Part shown: positions 52,638-61,472 of the stretch, piece after piece
Layout of the letters: each line of letters opens with the position of its first letter
Position numbering within the stretch: position 1 is the first letter of the stretch
Assembly: GCF_001425165.1 (NCBI RefSeq)
Contig: NZ_LMDU01000014.1
Span: forward strand, 62,001 to 126,000
Reading direction: 5' to 3'
Length of the DNA stretch: 64,000 nucleotides
DNA from: Pelomonas sp. Root405
GTDB lineage: Bacteria > Pseudomonadota > Gammaproteobacteria > Burkholderiales > Burkholderiaceae_C
Translations under genes and position numbers: made by a program
Notes under the pieces: model-generated
Told to the model about the DNA's origin: nothing
The model's input: the letters and a program-made list of their open reading frames with translations, nothing else
Databases searched by the model: none

Positions 52638-53129
52638 TCAGCGCCGGCGCAGGTAGTCGACGAAGTCGAAGCGCTGGCCGTTGGCGCTGGTGTGCGCTTC
52701 GCGCAGCGCCTCGGCGAACTGCTCGCGCGGCCAGGCGGGGAAGTGCCGATCCGCGTCGGGGAAGGCTGCGTCCACTTCCGTCAACGCAAGCTTGTCGGCC
52801 AGCGGCAGGGCCAATGCGTAGATGTCGGCGCCGCCGATGACGCAGACTTCCGCGTCGTCGCAGGCGGCCAGCGCCGCATCGAGCGTGCTGAACACCTCGG
52901 CGCCGGGCAGCTCGCTGACCGAGCGGCTGACGACGAGGTTGCGGCGCCCCGGCAGCGGGCGGAACTTGGCCGGCAGTGATTCCCAGGTCTTGCGGCCCAT
53001 GACGACGGGCTTGCCGGTGGTCAGCGCCTTGAAGCGCGCCATGTCCTCGGGGATGCGCCACAGCAGCGCGTTGTCGCGGCCAATGGCGCCGTCTTTCGCA
53101 ACGGCGGCGACGAGGGTGATCGAACTCAT
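52638..53129 (-). CDS. folA: Dihydrofolate reductase
   Basis: This 163-residue NADPH-dependent enzyme regenerates tetrahydrofolate. It has [24 protein letters not shown] (with the catalytic-loop Trp and the active-site acidic residue in PEDM), [19 protein letters not shown] and [16 protein letters not shown]. The ATG overlaps the thyA stop (ATGA), the usual thyA-folA arrangement. Since thyA is truncated here, folA may have lost its normal promoter and depends on read-through from the inserted element, an inference. Confidence 0.95.
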   Translation of the reverse strand: MSSITLVAAVAKDGAIGRDNALLWRIPEDMARFKALTTGKPVVMGRKTWESLPAKFRPLPGRRNLVVSRSVSELPGAEVFSTLDAALAACDDAEVCVIGGADIYALALPLADKLALTEVDAAFPDADRHFPAWPREQFAEALREAHTSANGQRFDFVDYLRRR

Positions 53130-53483
53130 ACCGCGACGGGCGCCTTGATCGCGGGATGCGGGTCGTAGCCGCTGAGCTCGAAGTCCTCGTACTCGTAGTC
53201 GAAGATGGACGCCGGCCGGCGCTTGATCGTCATGGTCGGATAGTGCCGCGCATCGCGGGCCAGCTGGGTCTGCACCTGTTCCACGTGGTTGTCGTAGATG
53301 TGGCAGTCGCCGCCGGTCCAGATGAAGTCGCCGAGCTGCAGGTCGCATTGCTGGGCCAGCATCATGGTCAGCAGCGCATAACTCGCGATGTTGAAGGGCA
53401 CACCCAGGAAGATGTCGGCGCTGCGCTGGTAGAGCTGGCAGGAAAGTTTGCCGTCCGCCACATAGAACTGGAAGAACGCGTGG
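53126..53483 (-). pseudogene. thyA: Thymidylate synthase, C-terminal fragment cut by the inserted element
   Basis: This fragment encodes the last 118 residues of ThyA, from [21 protein letters not shown] to [14 protein letters not shown], collinear with the E. coli protein from His147 to the end. Immediately before His147 the sequence stops matching: relatives have PPC (active-site Cys146) but here the codons read CCA CAA AAC. The catalytic Cys and all the N-terminal half are missing from the window. A short frame starts at ATG 53545, but its first 21 residues come from the element. This copy cannot make an active enzyme. Confidence 0.92.
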
Positions 53484-53541
53484 TTTTGTGGTGCAGGCGT
53501 CCAACGAACCGTTTCAGTACACATGTGCAAGGCGGGAGCGG

Positions 53542-54708
53542 TCACGGTGGAACTTGTGCCGCAGTCTGCTGTACCTCGACTCCAAGGGACATGACCGCGA
53601 GATTGACGTAGTGCCGTAGTGTATCTAGTTCTTCATGACCTGCTACGTCCAAAACAAATCTTAGTATAGTTGCTATGTGCAATTCATCCAATTTGCCGGT
53701 GGCTTGGAGTTCACGGACTTTGCGCATTGTGAGTTGATAAAGATAATATGCTCGCGCGCGGTGAAGGTGAGAATCAATTCCTGCGAGTGCAAAGAAATTC
53801 GCAAAGAGCTTGCTAATCCATTGTTGACTTAACCTTCTGCCGTGTACGCTCAAGAAAATGTTTTTGTCGAGAGCGGATGCTTTGTAGTCGTCAGATTCAA
53901 AGTATTCGCGCGTGTCGGTTAGGAGGGAGAGAGGCGGTAACACCGTTCGAATCTTTCCCCCTTTTCCGTTTACTTTCATTTTTGCGACGCCTTCACGGAA
54001 GGTAGCTATCTTGGCCCAGCTCGGAAATGAAGTTCTAGTCAATGTCAGAATTTCGCTGTTTCTAAGTCCGACTTCCTTTGCCCATCGCCAGATAAGCATA
54101 TCGCGAGCAGCATGAGCCTTCCCATGCGCTGCAATCATTTGTGCCACTTGCTCGATTTCCTTGGTGGAGGGAGGGTCTAGGTAAGGTTCTTTCTTTACAC
54201 GTAGATTTGCGTTCTTTGGGGATATTCCGCCCTCCGCGCATTCCTCTTTCCACGTGCCGACGTACTTGTCGAACTGCTTATTAACGTATGCCCAGCGCAG
54301 AAGCATAAATAAGCAATTCAATTTGCTCTTTGTAGTCTTGCTCCTATTTCCTTTTGCCGCGTCCGCGTTTCGCCAGATTCTGATATCTGAGATGGTTGAT
54401 TCCCTCCAGCCCTTTCTGGAGCATTCTTCGTAAATGTGTTTAAAATATGAATTGACTGTGACCGCGTAGGCGCCTACCGTAGATTCGCCCACTTTCCCTG
54501 CCACAAGAAGGTGGCGAAACCAGTTGTTCACGGTATGGTCAGGTTTTCCGTCAATGGAAAATTGGAGTGGTATTAGAAAGCTCGCGCCTTCTATCTTCGC
54601 CGGGTGCGTTGGAAATATCAGCTTCGGACTGTATGTTTTGTATGAGATGATATTAGGCGCTTGGGTTTGTGCCGATATCGCTGACGAGTTTGAGACCTTT
54701 GTTTCCAT
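53542..54708 (-). CDS. Tyrosine recombinase (site-specific integrase), complete catalytic site
   Basis: This 388-residue recombinase has an N-terminal SAM-like core-binding region (about 60-165) and a catalytic domain from about residue 185. Arg216 is in GLRNSEIL, Lys in [10 protein letters not shown] (about 250), the HxxR box in [11 protein letters not shown] (314-317), His358 in [10 protein letters not shown] and the nucleophile Tyr367 in RHYVNL. All canonical positions are therefore filled. It is the last gene of the module, next to the thyA junction, and overlaps the coiled-coil gene by 56 bases. Probably the main strand-exchange enzyme. Confidence 0.85.
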   Translation of the reverse strand: METKVSNSSAISAQTQAPNIISYKTYSPKLIFPTHPAKIEGASFLIPLQFSIDGKPDHTVNNWFRHLLVAGKVGESTVGAYAVTVNSYFKHIYEECSRKGWRESTISDIRIWRNADAAKGNRSKTTKSKLNCLFMLLRWAYVNKQFDKYVGTWKEECAEGGISPKNANLRVKKEPYLDPPSTKEIEQVAQMIAAHGKAHAARDMLIWRWAKEVGLRNSEILTLTRTSFPSWAKIATFREGVAKMKVNGKGGKIRTVLPPLSLLTDTREYFESDDYKASALDKNIFLSVHGRRLSQQWISKLFANFFALAGIDSHLHRARAYYLYQLTMRKVRELQATGKLDELHIATILRFVLDVAGHEELDTLRHYVNLAVMSLGVEVQQTAAQVPP

Positions 54709-55192
54709 CGTTTATCTGCCTTAATAGGTCAGTGAGCCGCCTATCCAGTGATTCTTCCTTTTGTACCGAACGCTTCAAGTCATCTCGCGAGGTTTGAAGC
54801 TCGGCGAGTAGTTCTTGGTAGCTCGCGGCTATTGCGTCGCGCTCTCGAGTTAATTCCACTACTTGGAGTTTGAGTAAATTGCAGGAATCCGCCGTTGGCC
54901 TAGCGTCTCCTCCTGGCCGGCCCGCGCGGAGGCGTTTGCACCTTTTGACAAGCCCATCCGCCCGTGCAAGTTCGCGAACGACGTCGTCTCTTCCAAGCTT
55001 GCGCTGCTGGGTGGTCGACACCGAACTCTTGCTTCCAATCAGTGCAATGCCCAGGTCCGCTGCAGTCCATACTCTGTACTCCGCCATGCAAGTCGGATAG
55101 CTTCCCTTGGGAAGTTGCCGAACCCCGTGGAGCAGCTCCTCGAGGACGTCATTCCGCAGCGATAGCTGTTCAAGTAAATTGCCTCTAGCCAT
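54653..55192 (-). CDS. Small coiled-coil protein of the recombinase module (TnpC-like)
   Basis: This 179-residue protein has an N-terminal helical part (NLLEQLSLRNDVLEELL), a segment with a possible DNA-binding helix-turn-helix (WTAADLGIALIGSK), and a long coiled coil (LLKLQVVELTRERDAIAASYQELLAELQ, about residues 105-165). Size, position and coiled coil resemble Tn554 TnpC, an accessory protein of the transposition module; the similarity is in layout, not proven homology. It starts one base after the preceding recombinase. Confidence 0.7.
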   Translation of the reverse strand: MARGNLLEQLSLRNDVLEELLHGVRQLPKGSYPTCMAEYRVWTAADLGIALIGSKSSVSTTQQRKLGRDDVVRELARADGLVKRCKRLRAGRPGGDARPTADSCNLLKLQVVELTRERDAIAASYQELLAELQTSRDDLKRSVQKEESLDRRLTDLLRQINDGNKGLKLVSDIGTNPSA

Positions 55193-55193
55193 G

Positions 55194-57149
55194 TCAGAGG
55201 TGGCCCTTCAACTTGTCTACTACAGCTGCCAGGTTCTTCTGACGTTCTGCGGCAAGTGCCCGCTGTTCGCTTGACGTGCTTGGGCTTGTGGCGACAGCGA
55301 TGGTTTTCTCCAGGCAGTCCGTTAGGTAGGGCAGGCGAGTCTTGTGCGTCGCTAGGAACCTGCACCCAGAGCAGATGCCGGGGCTCGAGGCTTCGGAGTT
55401 TGGTCTGCCGTCGAGGTCAACTGCTCCCACGCCTTCATTGAGACATCGCGCCCGCCTGATGTGGTTCTGACCAGAGCCACAGAAGCAGTAACCCCAGGCA
55501 TTTGGCTTTGCGACAATTCCGGTCTCTAGGAAAATCCTCGCCGCTGTTTTCTCAGGTGCTTCTGTTGAAGCACGCATACTGGTGCGCAACCTATGGGTGA
55601 GCCTCTTCAAGCGCTCACTTTGTTGGCCGGCATATTCCATCGACCCCGCCGCTACGCTTTCTACTATTTGGCTGGTCAACACGCGTGATGCCGCAGTGGA
55701 CCACTCGATGAAATCCGCGTTCGCTAAATAGACGCTGGTCCGCACGAAATCAAAGTGGAACATCGCGACGGATAACGCTGCGACCGGAAGTTCGAAGCGA
55801 TTGGCCCACAAAACGGCGGCGAAACGCCTGAACTGTCTAGGAGTAAAGTTCCATCGAAACTGGTTGCTAGCGGAGTCGGTCGCCATTGGCAAATTTGCCA
55901 ATGCAGCCAGCAAATCCAAGGTCGGGCCATCGAATGCTTTGAGTGTTACTCTTCCCGTGATTCTTTTGGACTGCTTAGCTAGTAAAAATTTGGAAGACAT
56001 CCTGAGGCGCCGAGCGCGGTATAACTCCTCGAAAAGTAGAATTCCGCGAGCGATTGTTGGATGCACCGGAGAACTTCGAGTTTGACGGTAGTTCTTCTCG
56101 ATGTATCTCGCGGCCCATTGACCAGACTCCTCTGTGCCGCTTATACAGCCAGCTTCCAACCCGCTAATTTCTCCAGGCCGAGCCAAGGTTAATGAGGAAA
56201 TGACGACAAAAAAGGCGTGTGGCAGAAGTTTCTCTGTAATGGTTACGAATTGAAGAACTGGCAATGAATCGTCTTTTCGCTCCCTGCCTTTGTAATCAAT
56301 ATCGAAGTTGATGCCTGCAATCTTTGCGGCGCGAACTATCTCGCGATAAATCGCTACCTTCACACGCTTGCAAGGCGCCGCTTGTGCTTTCAAGATGAGC
56401 GGTCCGAGTTGTTCTAGCCACACTATTGCGGTCCGCAACATAGCAGCCCCAACCTCTAGCGGTATTAGTGGCGAACTGTTCTGTCTGGTGGAGCCGTAAG
56501 TCTTCGCGAGGGTGTGTGCTCCGTTTGGGAACGGATTGACCCCTAGCTCAAATGGAAGTAAATCACGTGCCTCCCAAAGATGTATGAGCGGATTTAAAAG
56601 CTTAAGCACTCTGTCGGTAGAGGCGCTGGCGTCATTCGCTAGCGTCTCGTGGGAAGTATTTGATGCTTGGTCGCCGTCTGATTCGTCCGCGTCGATATCA
56701 TCGGCGCGCACTTCTGTCTCCAGCGGACATCCCGGCTCGGGCGACCCGATGGTCAAGCGTTTCGAACAGTGTTTTGCATACAGGTCCGCGACCTCGGGGG
56801 TGACATCTTGAACGTCAAAATTGTTTTGAACCAACCACCGAAAATAGGCCACAAAATGCAGCGCGTGGTAGTACATCGTTGAGCCATCGCGAATCCCGTA
56901 GCCGTGAGTCGCTCCTACTCGTTCCAATGCAACGTTCATGCTGTCCCGCCAAAGGGAATGGCTGGGGTCGTCAAGATAGAATCCGTTCCCTAAGTCTTGG
57001 TGCAGGCTGAAAGACAAGCGTCCTAAGTCAGGAGCCCGCGTAAAAATCCAAATCGCATCATCAATCTGGCTATGCATCCAGGGTGGTTGAACAGCCTTCG
57101 CAGCGTGATTTGAATCGAGGGCAGATTTCTGTTGAGTGGGCATCGCCAT
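55194..57149 (-). CDS. Large tyrosine recombinase-like protein (TnpB-like)
   Basis: This protein is about 651 residues. The C-terminal half has motifs similar to an integrase: Arg in LTLARPGEISGLEAG, an RxxR segment in FTPRQFRRFAAVLW and HFDFVRTSVYL with His and a possible Tyr. A Cys cluster near the C-terminus (YCFCGSGQNHIRRARCL, ICSGCRFLATH) could bind zinc. It is long like Tn554 TnpB (about 630 residues). ATG 57149 with a GGAG site is chosen over 57173. It begins two bases after the upstream recombinase stop. Confidence 0.72.
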   Translation of the reverse strand: MAMPTQQKSALDSNHAAKAVQPPWMHSQIDDAIWIFTRAPDLGRLSFSLHQDLGNGFYLDDPSHSLWRDSMNVALERVGATHGYGIRDGSTMYYHALHFVAYFRWLVQNNFDVQDVTPEVADLYAKHCSKRLTIGSPEPGCPLETEVRADDIDADESDGDQASNTSHETLANDASASTDRVLKLLNPLIHLWEARDLLPFELGVNPFPNGAHTLAKTYGSTRQNSSPLIPLEVGAAMLRTAIVWLEQLGPLILKAQAAPCKRVKVAIYREIVRAAKIAGINFDIDYKGRERKDDSLPVLQFVTITEKLLPHAFFVVISSLTLARPGEISGLEAGCISGTEESGQWAARYIEKNYRQTRSSPVHPTIARGILLFEELYRARRLRMSSKFLLAKQSKRITGRVTLKAFDGPTLDLLAALANLPMATDSASNQFRWNFTPRQFRRFAAVLWANRFELPVAALSVAMFHFDFVRTSVYLANADFIEWSTAASRVLTSQIVESVAAGSMEYAGQQSERLKRLTHRLRTSMRASTEAPEKTAARIFLETGIVAKPNAWGYCFCGSGQNHIRRARCLNEGVGAVDLDGRPNSEASSPGICSGCRFLATHKTRLPYLTDCLEKTIAVATSPSTSSEQRALAAERQKNLAAVVDKLKGHL

Positions 57150-57151
57150 AG

Positions 57152-59242
57152 CTATATCTCCAGGAAGTGACAAAAGCCAGCGTCAAATTCGCGCCTCGCG
57201 GCACGCTCAATGAAAGGCAGTCGGTTCGCCATCAAACTGACTGCCGCTTTCTCGAGCAAGGCTGTAGCCCAAGCAAGCTCGGGCATGCATCGCGTCATCC
57301 AATGCTCTCGGCGGGTCATAATAAGTATTTCGCTGGCGCGCTCCAGGCTCCACTTTGTTAGATACCCGTCCTTGCAGAGGGAGTCAGTTAGGTGAACAAC
57401 GAACGTCGCCGTGGAATCGCCCAGCACATAGTCGTCGTCTTCGTCTTTCTCAGGCGTAGCGAGGGCTTGGCTCGCTAGTTGCAAGGCTTTCTCTTGAAAC
57501 TGCCGCTGGTATGAAGACAGGCGAAGTCGTTGCAAGAGCTGGAACTGATACGCCGAAGTTGCATTCGATAGATGCGTATGTCCTCCTAGCGTTGCAACAA
57601 TTAGCGAGTCGGGACTTTTGCTAAGGTCCTTTAGCATCAGCACGCAAGGTCGTATAGCGGAAGGAGTAAAGGCGAAGCTGTCCGATATCCCTTCATCTCT
57701 TAGGAAATAGTCAAGCCGCTTGGCCAAAAAATGTCCGTTTGCTTTGGAAACCGATGACTGGTAGCGAAAGACGAAAAGGGGTGCACTTACTTTTTCGACT
57801 GGCCGGACCAGGCGCGGTTGGGACTCAGGTCGTTCGGGGATTTGAAGTAGCTGCGCCTCCCTTTTCTGTATGTCTTCCAAATATGCTTTTCGCTGGCGAG
57901 CGGCGGCATCGGATATGGCAGCCATGGCGTGGGTGGCTGGCACCATGTCGTTAAATGGCTTGGTGCTCAATACCGAGATTACATACTTTCCGTTCGCACG
58001 TTCTTTTATTGCTCCGACCACGACGGCGTCGTTGATGTCTGGAGCAGGGTGGTAGCCAAGCGGGATTTGGATATCGCAAAGGGGAGCGACATTCAAAGCG
58101 CTTTCGCACGCAGCAAGGAGCATCCCAGCAGCGACTGCATCGGGACTTGGAGCGAACATCGCGTCCAACTCAAACCTGCCCACGACTTGCGAGTACAAAA
58201 GTTCGCAGAAGGTCTTGTCCAAGGTGTCTTTGGCAGCGGGTGGCATGCCGCCGTAGTAGGTTTCGATGCACAGCAGGGCGTGAGGGATGAAGTCGCGCTT
58301 ATGCCGCCTAAATTTCCCAGCCAAGGTTTTCTTATGCGTCTTATCTCCAAGTAGCACCGCTTGAATCTGTGCGGCAATCTCCGGGTCCCCGGCAGATAGG
58401 AGGTCGGGCGTGGCTCGATATATTTCTTCCCAGTCCCGAAACTTCTGCGAGGCCACGGATTGAATCGTTTCAATGCACCGCTCAGCCAAACGCTTTAAGG
58501 CAAGCACTACTTCCTCGGGTGTTTTTGGTGCCAACTCAGGGAAATTTGCGGCGAGAGCGACCAAGGCCTCTGTGAGCTCTTCTCGGTCATTTGGGTCGAG
58601 CTCTTCCGCCAACTGGCCGAGAGTCTTTGTTATCAATTCTTCCCCCGCATCATCCTTTGGGAGACCAGTGGCAGTGTGCTCTGGCTTTTTAGTCGGCCTG
58701 ACTTGCTGAATGAGACTGCGCCGTTGCCGTGAACGCTTGTGGGAATTCGATGGAATCGTCGGGACGGATAATTTCGAACAAACGCCCATCCTATTAAGTT
58801 TCAGAAGGATTTGACGGACATATCCTAGGCGTTGACCGGCGGAGCGTGGTGCATCAATATGCGATTGGATGACAGCACCCGCCCATGCATTGATAGCGGT
58901 CTGCCATGCTTTCCGTTCATGCGAAGACGCGTTGGCGTCAAATGGGTGCAATTCCGGCAGGTTTTTATCCAGCCATTCGCCAAATCGGCGAATCTCGTTG
59001 GCGCGAGAGCGCGCGCCGTATAACGAGCCGGCAGCCCAGTCCCCCACTAACTCAAAACAGGCGTCGAATACTCGGCTTACGATGAACCTGCGCATGGCGC
59101 CAAGTCGCAGTAGAGTGGGATTCTTCTGCTCGGGCGGATGGATGAAAAAAATCAGGTTCTCAGCATTGACAACCCCATACGGGTATGTTCCGCCTTCCTG
59201 GCGCCGCGCTTCGAGAAAATGGCGATGCTCGAAACGAGTCAT
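57152..59242 (-). CDS. Large recombinase-like protein, degenerate active site
   Basis: This 696-residue protein is the first gene of the module. The N-terminal region (RSRANEIRRFGEWLDKNLPELHP) looks like a core-binding domain. A C-terminal domain has ESALNVAPLCDIQIPLGYHP, where the box-I Arg is apparently Asn. SFAFTPSAIRPCVLML stands for box II and ATLGGHTHLSNATSAYQF for the GH...Y box. It may be a non-catalytic partner or have a shifted active site. Assignment rests on motif order and operon context. Confidence 0.65.
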   Translation of the reverse strand: MTRFEHRHFLEARRQEGGTYPYGVVNAENLIFFIHPPEQKNPTLLRLGAMRRFIVSRVFDACFELVGDWAAGSLYGARSRANEIRRFGEWLDKNLPELHPFDANASSHERKAWQTAINAWAGAVIQSHIDAPRSAGQRLGYVRQILLKLNRMGVCSKLSVPTIPSNSHKRSRQRRSLIQQVRPTKKPEHTATGLPKDDAGEELITKTLGQLAEELDPNDREELTEALVALAANFPELAPKTPEEVVLALKRLAERCIETIQSVASQKFRDWEEIYRATPDLLSAGDPEIAAQIQAVLLGDKTHKKTLAGKFRRHKRDFIPHALLCIETYYGGMPPAAKDTLDKTFCELLYSQVVGRFELDAMFAPSPDAVAAGMLLAACESALNVAPLCDIQIPLGYHPAPDINDAVVVGAIKERANGKYVISVLSTKPFNDMVPATHAMAAISDAAARQRKAYLEDIQKREAQLLQIPERPESQPRLVRPVEKVSAPLFVFRYQSSVSKANGHFLAKRLDYFLRDEGISDSFAFTPSAIRPCVLMLKDLSKSPDSLIVATLGGHTHLSNATSAYQFQLLQRLRLSSYQRQFQEKALQLASQALATPEKDEDDDYVLGDSTATFVVHLTDSLCKDGYLTKWSLERASEILIMTRREHWMTRCMPELAWATALLEKAAVSLMANRLPFIERAARREFDAGFCHFLEI

Positions 59243-59865
59243 CGGCGCGCTCCTCTACGCACGCTGCAGTCGGAGCGCCTAGGCGTGCACTGCGCGTCGG
59301 CGCGCGAGGCATGCAGTACTTGCGCCAGAGGGCATGGCGAGTGGACTCTGGGGCCGGCGAATACCGGCGTCCGCCTGGTTCTAGGTAGCGCAACGGTCGC
59401 GTCAAGGCGACAAGCAGACAAGCGCATGCAGCAGCTCCACATTCGACGAATGTTTCATCGAAGGGAAGCCACCCTCTCTCGCTTGAGGCAGCGCCAATCC
59501 CGGACAGAGCCGGTGGGACATCCTTTGGCTGTCCCCTCTCTCGGCGCTTCAGTGAGAAGCGGTGGGTCTATAGATGCGAGCGCAGGGCCCCCGAGCCATC
59601 TCCATCAACGCGCAGACCTGCGTGCATCTGCTGCGGATGAGACCTTCCAGACCGAGAAAAGTGCGGGCACTTTATTGCCAGCTGAGTCGTCGGTTGGCCT
59701 AGCCTTGTACCGGAAATCAGGTTCAAGACAGGCGACCTTGAGCGGCGGAGTACTTACCCCATCGACGGCGGGGTCAGTGCGGCTGCGGCGGGAACGAAGT
59801 TCTTGCACCGCTTCCCACAGTTGCTCATGTGAGTCAGAATCGGCTTGTTTACTATTGACAGCAAG
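59243..59865. other. Gene-poor region upstream of the recombinase module
   Basis: These 623 bases lie between divergent genes. Open frames exist on both strands (for example 59605-59988 minus) but have no recognisable protein features and overlap each other. It probably holds the recombinase promoter and element regulatory DNA. No inverted copy of the left end at 53484 was seen here. Confidence 0.4.
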
Positions 59866-60309
59866 ATGTTCTTGACCTTTGACGGCCTTGAAGGCCGCGT
59901 TCCTCCAGTGATGCTTGAGGCAGGGTTTCAGTACTGGAGCGCTGCTGTGCTTCCGAGGCAGGTGCCGTGGTATCTCCTGAGCATCCAACGTGAGGGAAGT
60001 GCCCGACGGCAGGAGACGGTATTCATCGCCAGCGAGTCGATGCTGGTCGAGCTTCTAGGCGACGTCGACGTCAGTTCAGTTACGGGTCTCATGCGTTTCG
60101 ACGCCCGGCTAGACGTACTTGGCGCTTGGGACTTTGTGCAGGTCATCGAGGTATGGTGCGATTGGCTTCTTCCGGAAGGGTGCCGGCTTTTCTTCAGGCT
60201 GCAAGGAGAGCGCGGCCTTCGGGACGCGTCGCTGCGACGTACCGAGGCGCATGACATAGGGATGCTTTTGGCAAAGATGCCGCCTTTGGTTCCGTCGGCG
60301 CGGCCATGA
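59866..60309 (+). CDS. Hypothetical protein coupled to a HAD-like gene
   Basis: This 147-residue soluble protein starts MFLTFDGLEGRVPPVMLEAGF and has beta-strand/helix alternation (WYLLSIQREG, TVFIASESMLVELL, VIEVWCDWLLPEGCRLFFRLQG). No signal, membrane span or known motif is seen. The ATG at 59866 is preferred over a TTG at 59845. Its stop overlaps the next gene's start (ATGA), indicating a two-gene unit. Function not recognised. Confidence 0.6.
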   Translation: MFLTFDGLEGRVPPVMLEAGFQYWSAAVLPRQVPWYLLSIQREGSARRQETVFIASESMLVELLGDVDVSSVTGLMRFDARLDVLGAWDFVQVIEVWCDWLLPEGCRLFFRLQGERGLRDASLRRTEAHDIGMLLAKMPPLVPSARP

Positions 60310-60863
60310 GTCAGCAAAGCCCGTCTGCGCCCGGTGCAATTTATTTGGGCATCAGTGGTGTTCTGCATCCGAGCCGGTCCCTGTACGAGCTCGCAGAAGC
60401 AAGGTCGCCAGAAGACGACGGGCATACCGACTACGAAGCGGCTCCAATTTTGGACAGACTTTTGTCGGGCTGGCCGCGGATTCGCATCGTGCTCACGTCA
60501 ACCCAGCCGCGACAGGATGGATTGCACAACGTGCTTATCAAGCTCGGAGAAGGTCTTGCGTCACGCGTGATTGGGCACACCTACGAGGACCTCACTACGA
60601 AAGCAAAGCTAGGACCCCGACAGCGGCCGCTATCCGTCGATGATTACTGGCGCTGCAACAAGTCTGACATCGTGCGCCTCCACCAGCGATGGCTACGTCC
60701 AGTTGCTTGGGTGGCAGTGGACGACGAAACGATACTTTGGACGCCGGACGAGCGCCTCAACCACCTCGTGGCGGTTGACGGTTGTAAGGGCCTCTTGGAC
60801 CCTGCGGCGCAAGACCGGTTATTGACCTTGCTCTACTGCAACTTCGGTTCTCCGAAAACCTAG
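60306..60863 (+). CDS. HAD-fold protein (Swiss-army-knife RNA-repair HAD type) lacking the catalytic aspartates
   Basis: This 185-residue protein follows the small HAD domain often annotated as HAD_SAK: AIYLGISGVLHPSRS, RIRIVLTSTQPRQDG, DDYWRCNKSDIVRLH and WVAVDDETILW. In the family the first motif is normally DxDGVLHP, with the nucleophile Asp and the acid/base Asp. Here these are Gly and Ser, so the enzyme is probably inactive as a phosphatase or has become a binding module. The motif-IV acidic pair (DDE) is kept. It is coupled to the upstream unknown gene. Confidence 0.68.
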   Translation: MSQQSPSAPGAIYLGISGVLHPSRSLYELAEARSPEDDGHTDYEAAPILDRLLSGWPRIRIVLTSTQPRQDGLHNVLIKLGEGLASRVIGHTYEDLTTKAKLGPRQRPLSVDDYWRCNKSDIVRLHQRWLRPVAWVAVDDETILWTPDERLNHLVAVDGCKGLLDPAAQDRLLTLLYCNFGSPKT

Positions 60864-60867
60864 GCGC

Positions 60868-61179
60868 TCATTCCAAGGTGCTGCGACCGTACCGGCTCTC
60901 GACACGACCAGCTAGTTCCTCAAACGTCAGGTCAACACCGCGAGCCAAGCGGAAAAGGACGCTGAGGGTCGGTTGCTTGAGACCCACCTCCACCAAGGAG
61001 ACGTATGGCCGGTCGAGACCGGCCTTGGCCGCCAAGTCCTCTTGGGAATAGCCAAGCTCCGCCCGTCTTGCTTTCAGCTCGACACCTAGTGCCTCTACGA
61101 GGCCTTGAATTCTGCTTGGCTTCACAAGCCAGCAGTGTTGTTGTTCTGTTGCCAATAGACACGTGTCAATTGACGGCAA
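60868..61179 (-). CDS. XRE-family helix-turn-helix regulator
   Basis: This protein is up to 103 residues. The C-terminal 70 form a classic HTH_3 domain: VELKARRAELGYSQEDLAAKAGLDRPYVSLVEVGLKQPTLSVL. Such proteins usually repress their own promoter or a neighbour. The first 18 residues are doubtful; a GTG at 61125 would start right at the domain and would leave the palindrome at 61165-61174 in the promoter. It is divergent from the BPSL0761 gene. Confidence 0.83.
   Translation of the reverse strand: MPSIDTCLLATEQQHCWLVKPSRIQGLVEALGVELKARRAELGYSQEDLAAKAGLDRPYVSLVEVGLKQPTLSVLFRLARGVDLTFEELAGRVESRYGRSTLE
61165..61174. promoter_or_regulatory. Perfect 10-bp palindrome between divergent XRE and BPSL0761 genes
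   Basis: GTCAATTGAC lies in the short region between the XRE regulator and the divergent gene. A symmetric site of this kind is a plausible operator for the regulator. It falls inside the longest XRE frame, which supports the downstream GTG start. Confidence 0.3.
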
Positions 61180-61201
61180 AATTCTTTATCAGGGGACGCA
61201 G

Positions 61202-61432
61202 ATGACCACGCCGGATGAACGCACAAGGGCGCTCCTACAGACGAGGGAGTTCCTACTTCAGCTTGTGGCGTCGGACCAGATACCCAGCGTCTCTGAAGAG
61301 GTGCGGCGGCAAGCGCGCCATCTACTGCGGCACTATCCCGGACCGATGGAACTTAACTGGGCTCACCGCGCGTTGCCCATGCACTTCGGAGAGGTTTGGC
61401 CATCGCAGCTTTCTGGACCGAACGAGGTATAG
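61202..61432 (+). CDS. BPSL0761-family protein
   Basis: This 76-residue protein reads MTTPDERTRALLQTREFLLQLV and then VRRQARHLLRHYPGP, the typical pattern of the BPSL0761 family in Burkholderiales (ERTRAV..TREFL..L...VR.QAK.LLRHYP). Function is unknown. Members are often on plasmids and islands beside UmuD/ImuA-type or XRE genes. ATG 61202 is preceded by AGGGGA. Confidence 0.82.
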   Translation: MTTPDERTRALLQTREFLLQLVASDQIPSVSEEVRRQARHLLRHYPGPMELNWAHRALPMHFGEVWPSQLSGPNEV

Positions 61433-61472
61433 CGGACGTCCAGAGGTCACGACGTGGCGTCGGGCCGCTCTG

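Larger units (their letters stand above)
53484..59242. mobile_element. Integrated element with four-gene recombinase module, inserted in thyA (left end to at least 59242)
   Basis: One end is precise: thyA homology ends at 53483 and lower-GC DNA with different codon use begins. Four tightly packed minus-strand genes follow: three tyrosine-recombinase-like proteins and a small coiled-coil protein. This resembles Tn554-type tnpABC modules and recombinase-in-trio elements, but with a different order and larger proteins. No inverted repeats or direct target repeats are evident. The other junction with thyA is not found before position 64,000, so the element is probably longer and may include all genes to the end of the window. 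Confidence 0.8.

Noticed and set aside
59138-59988. Open frames in the gap upstream of the recombinase module (59138-59875 plus, 59605-59988 minus)
   Set aside because: They overlap better-supported genes or each other, and their translations are Arg/Ser-rich without domain features.
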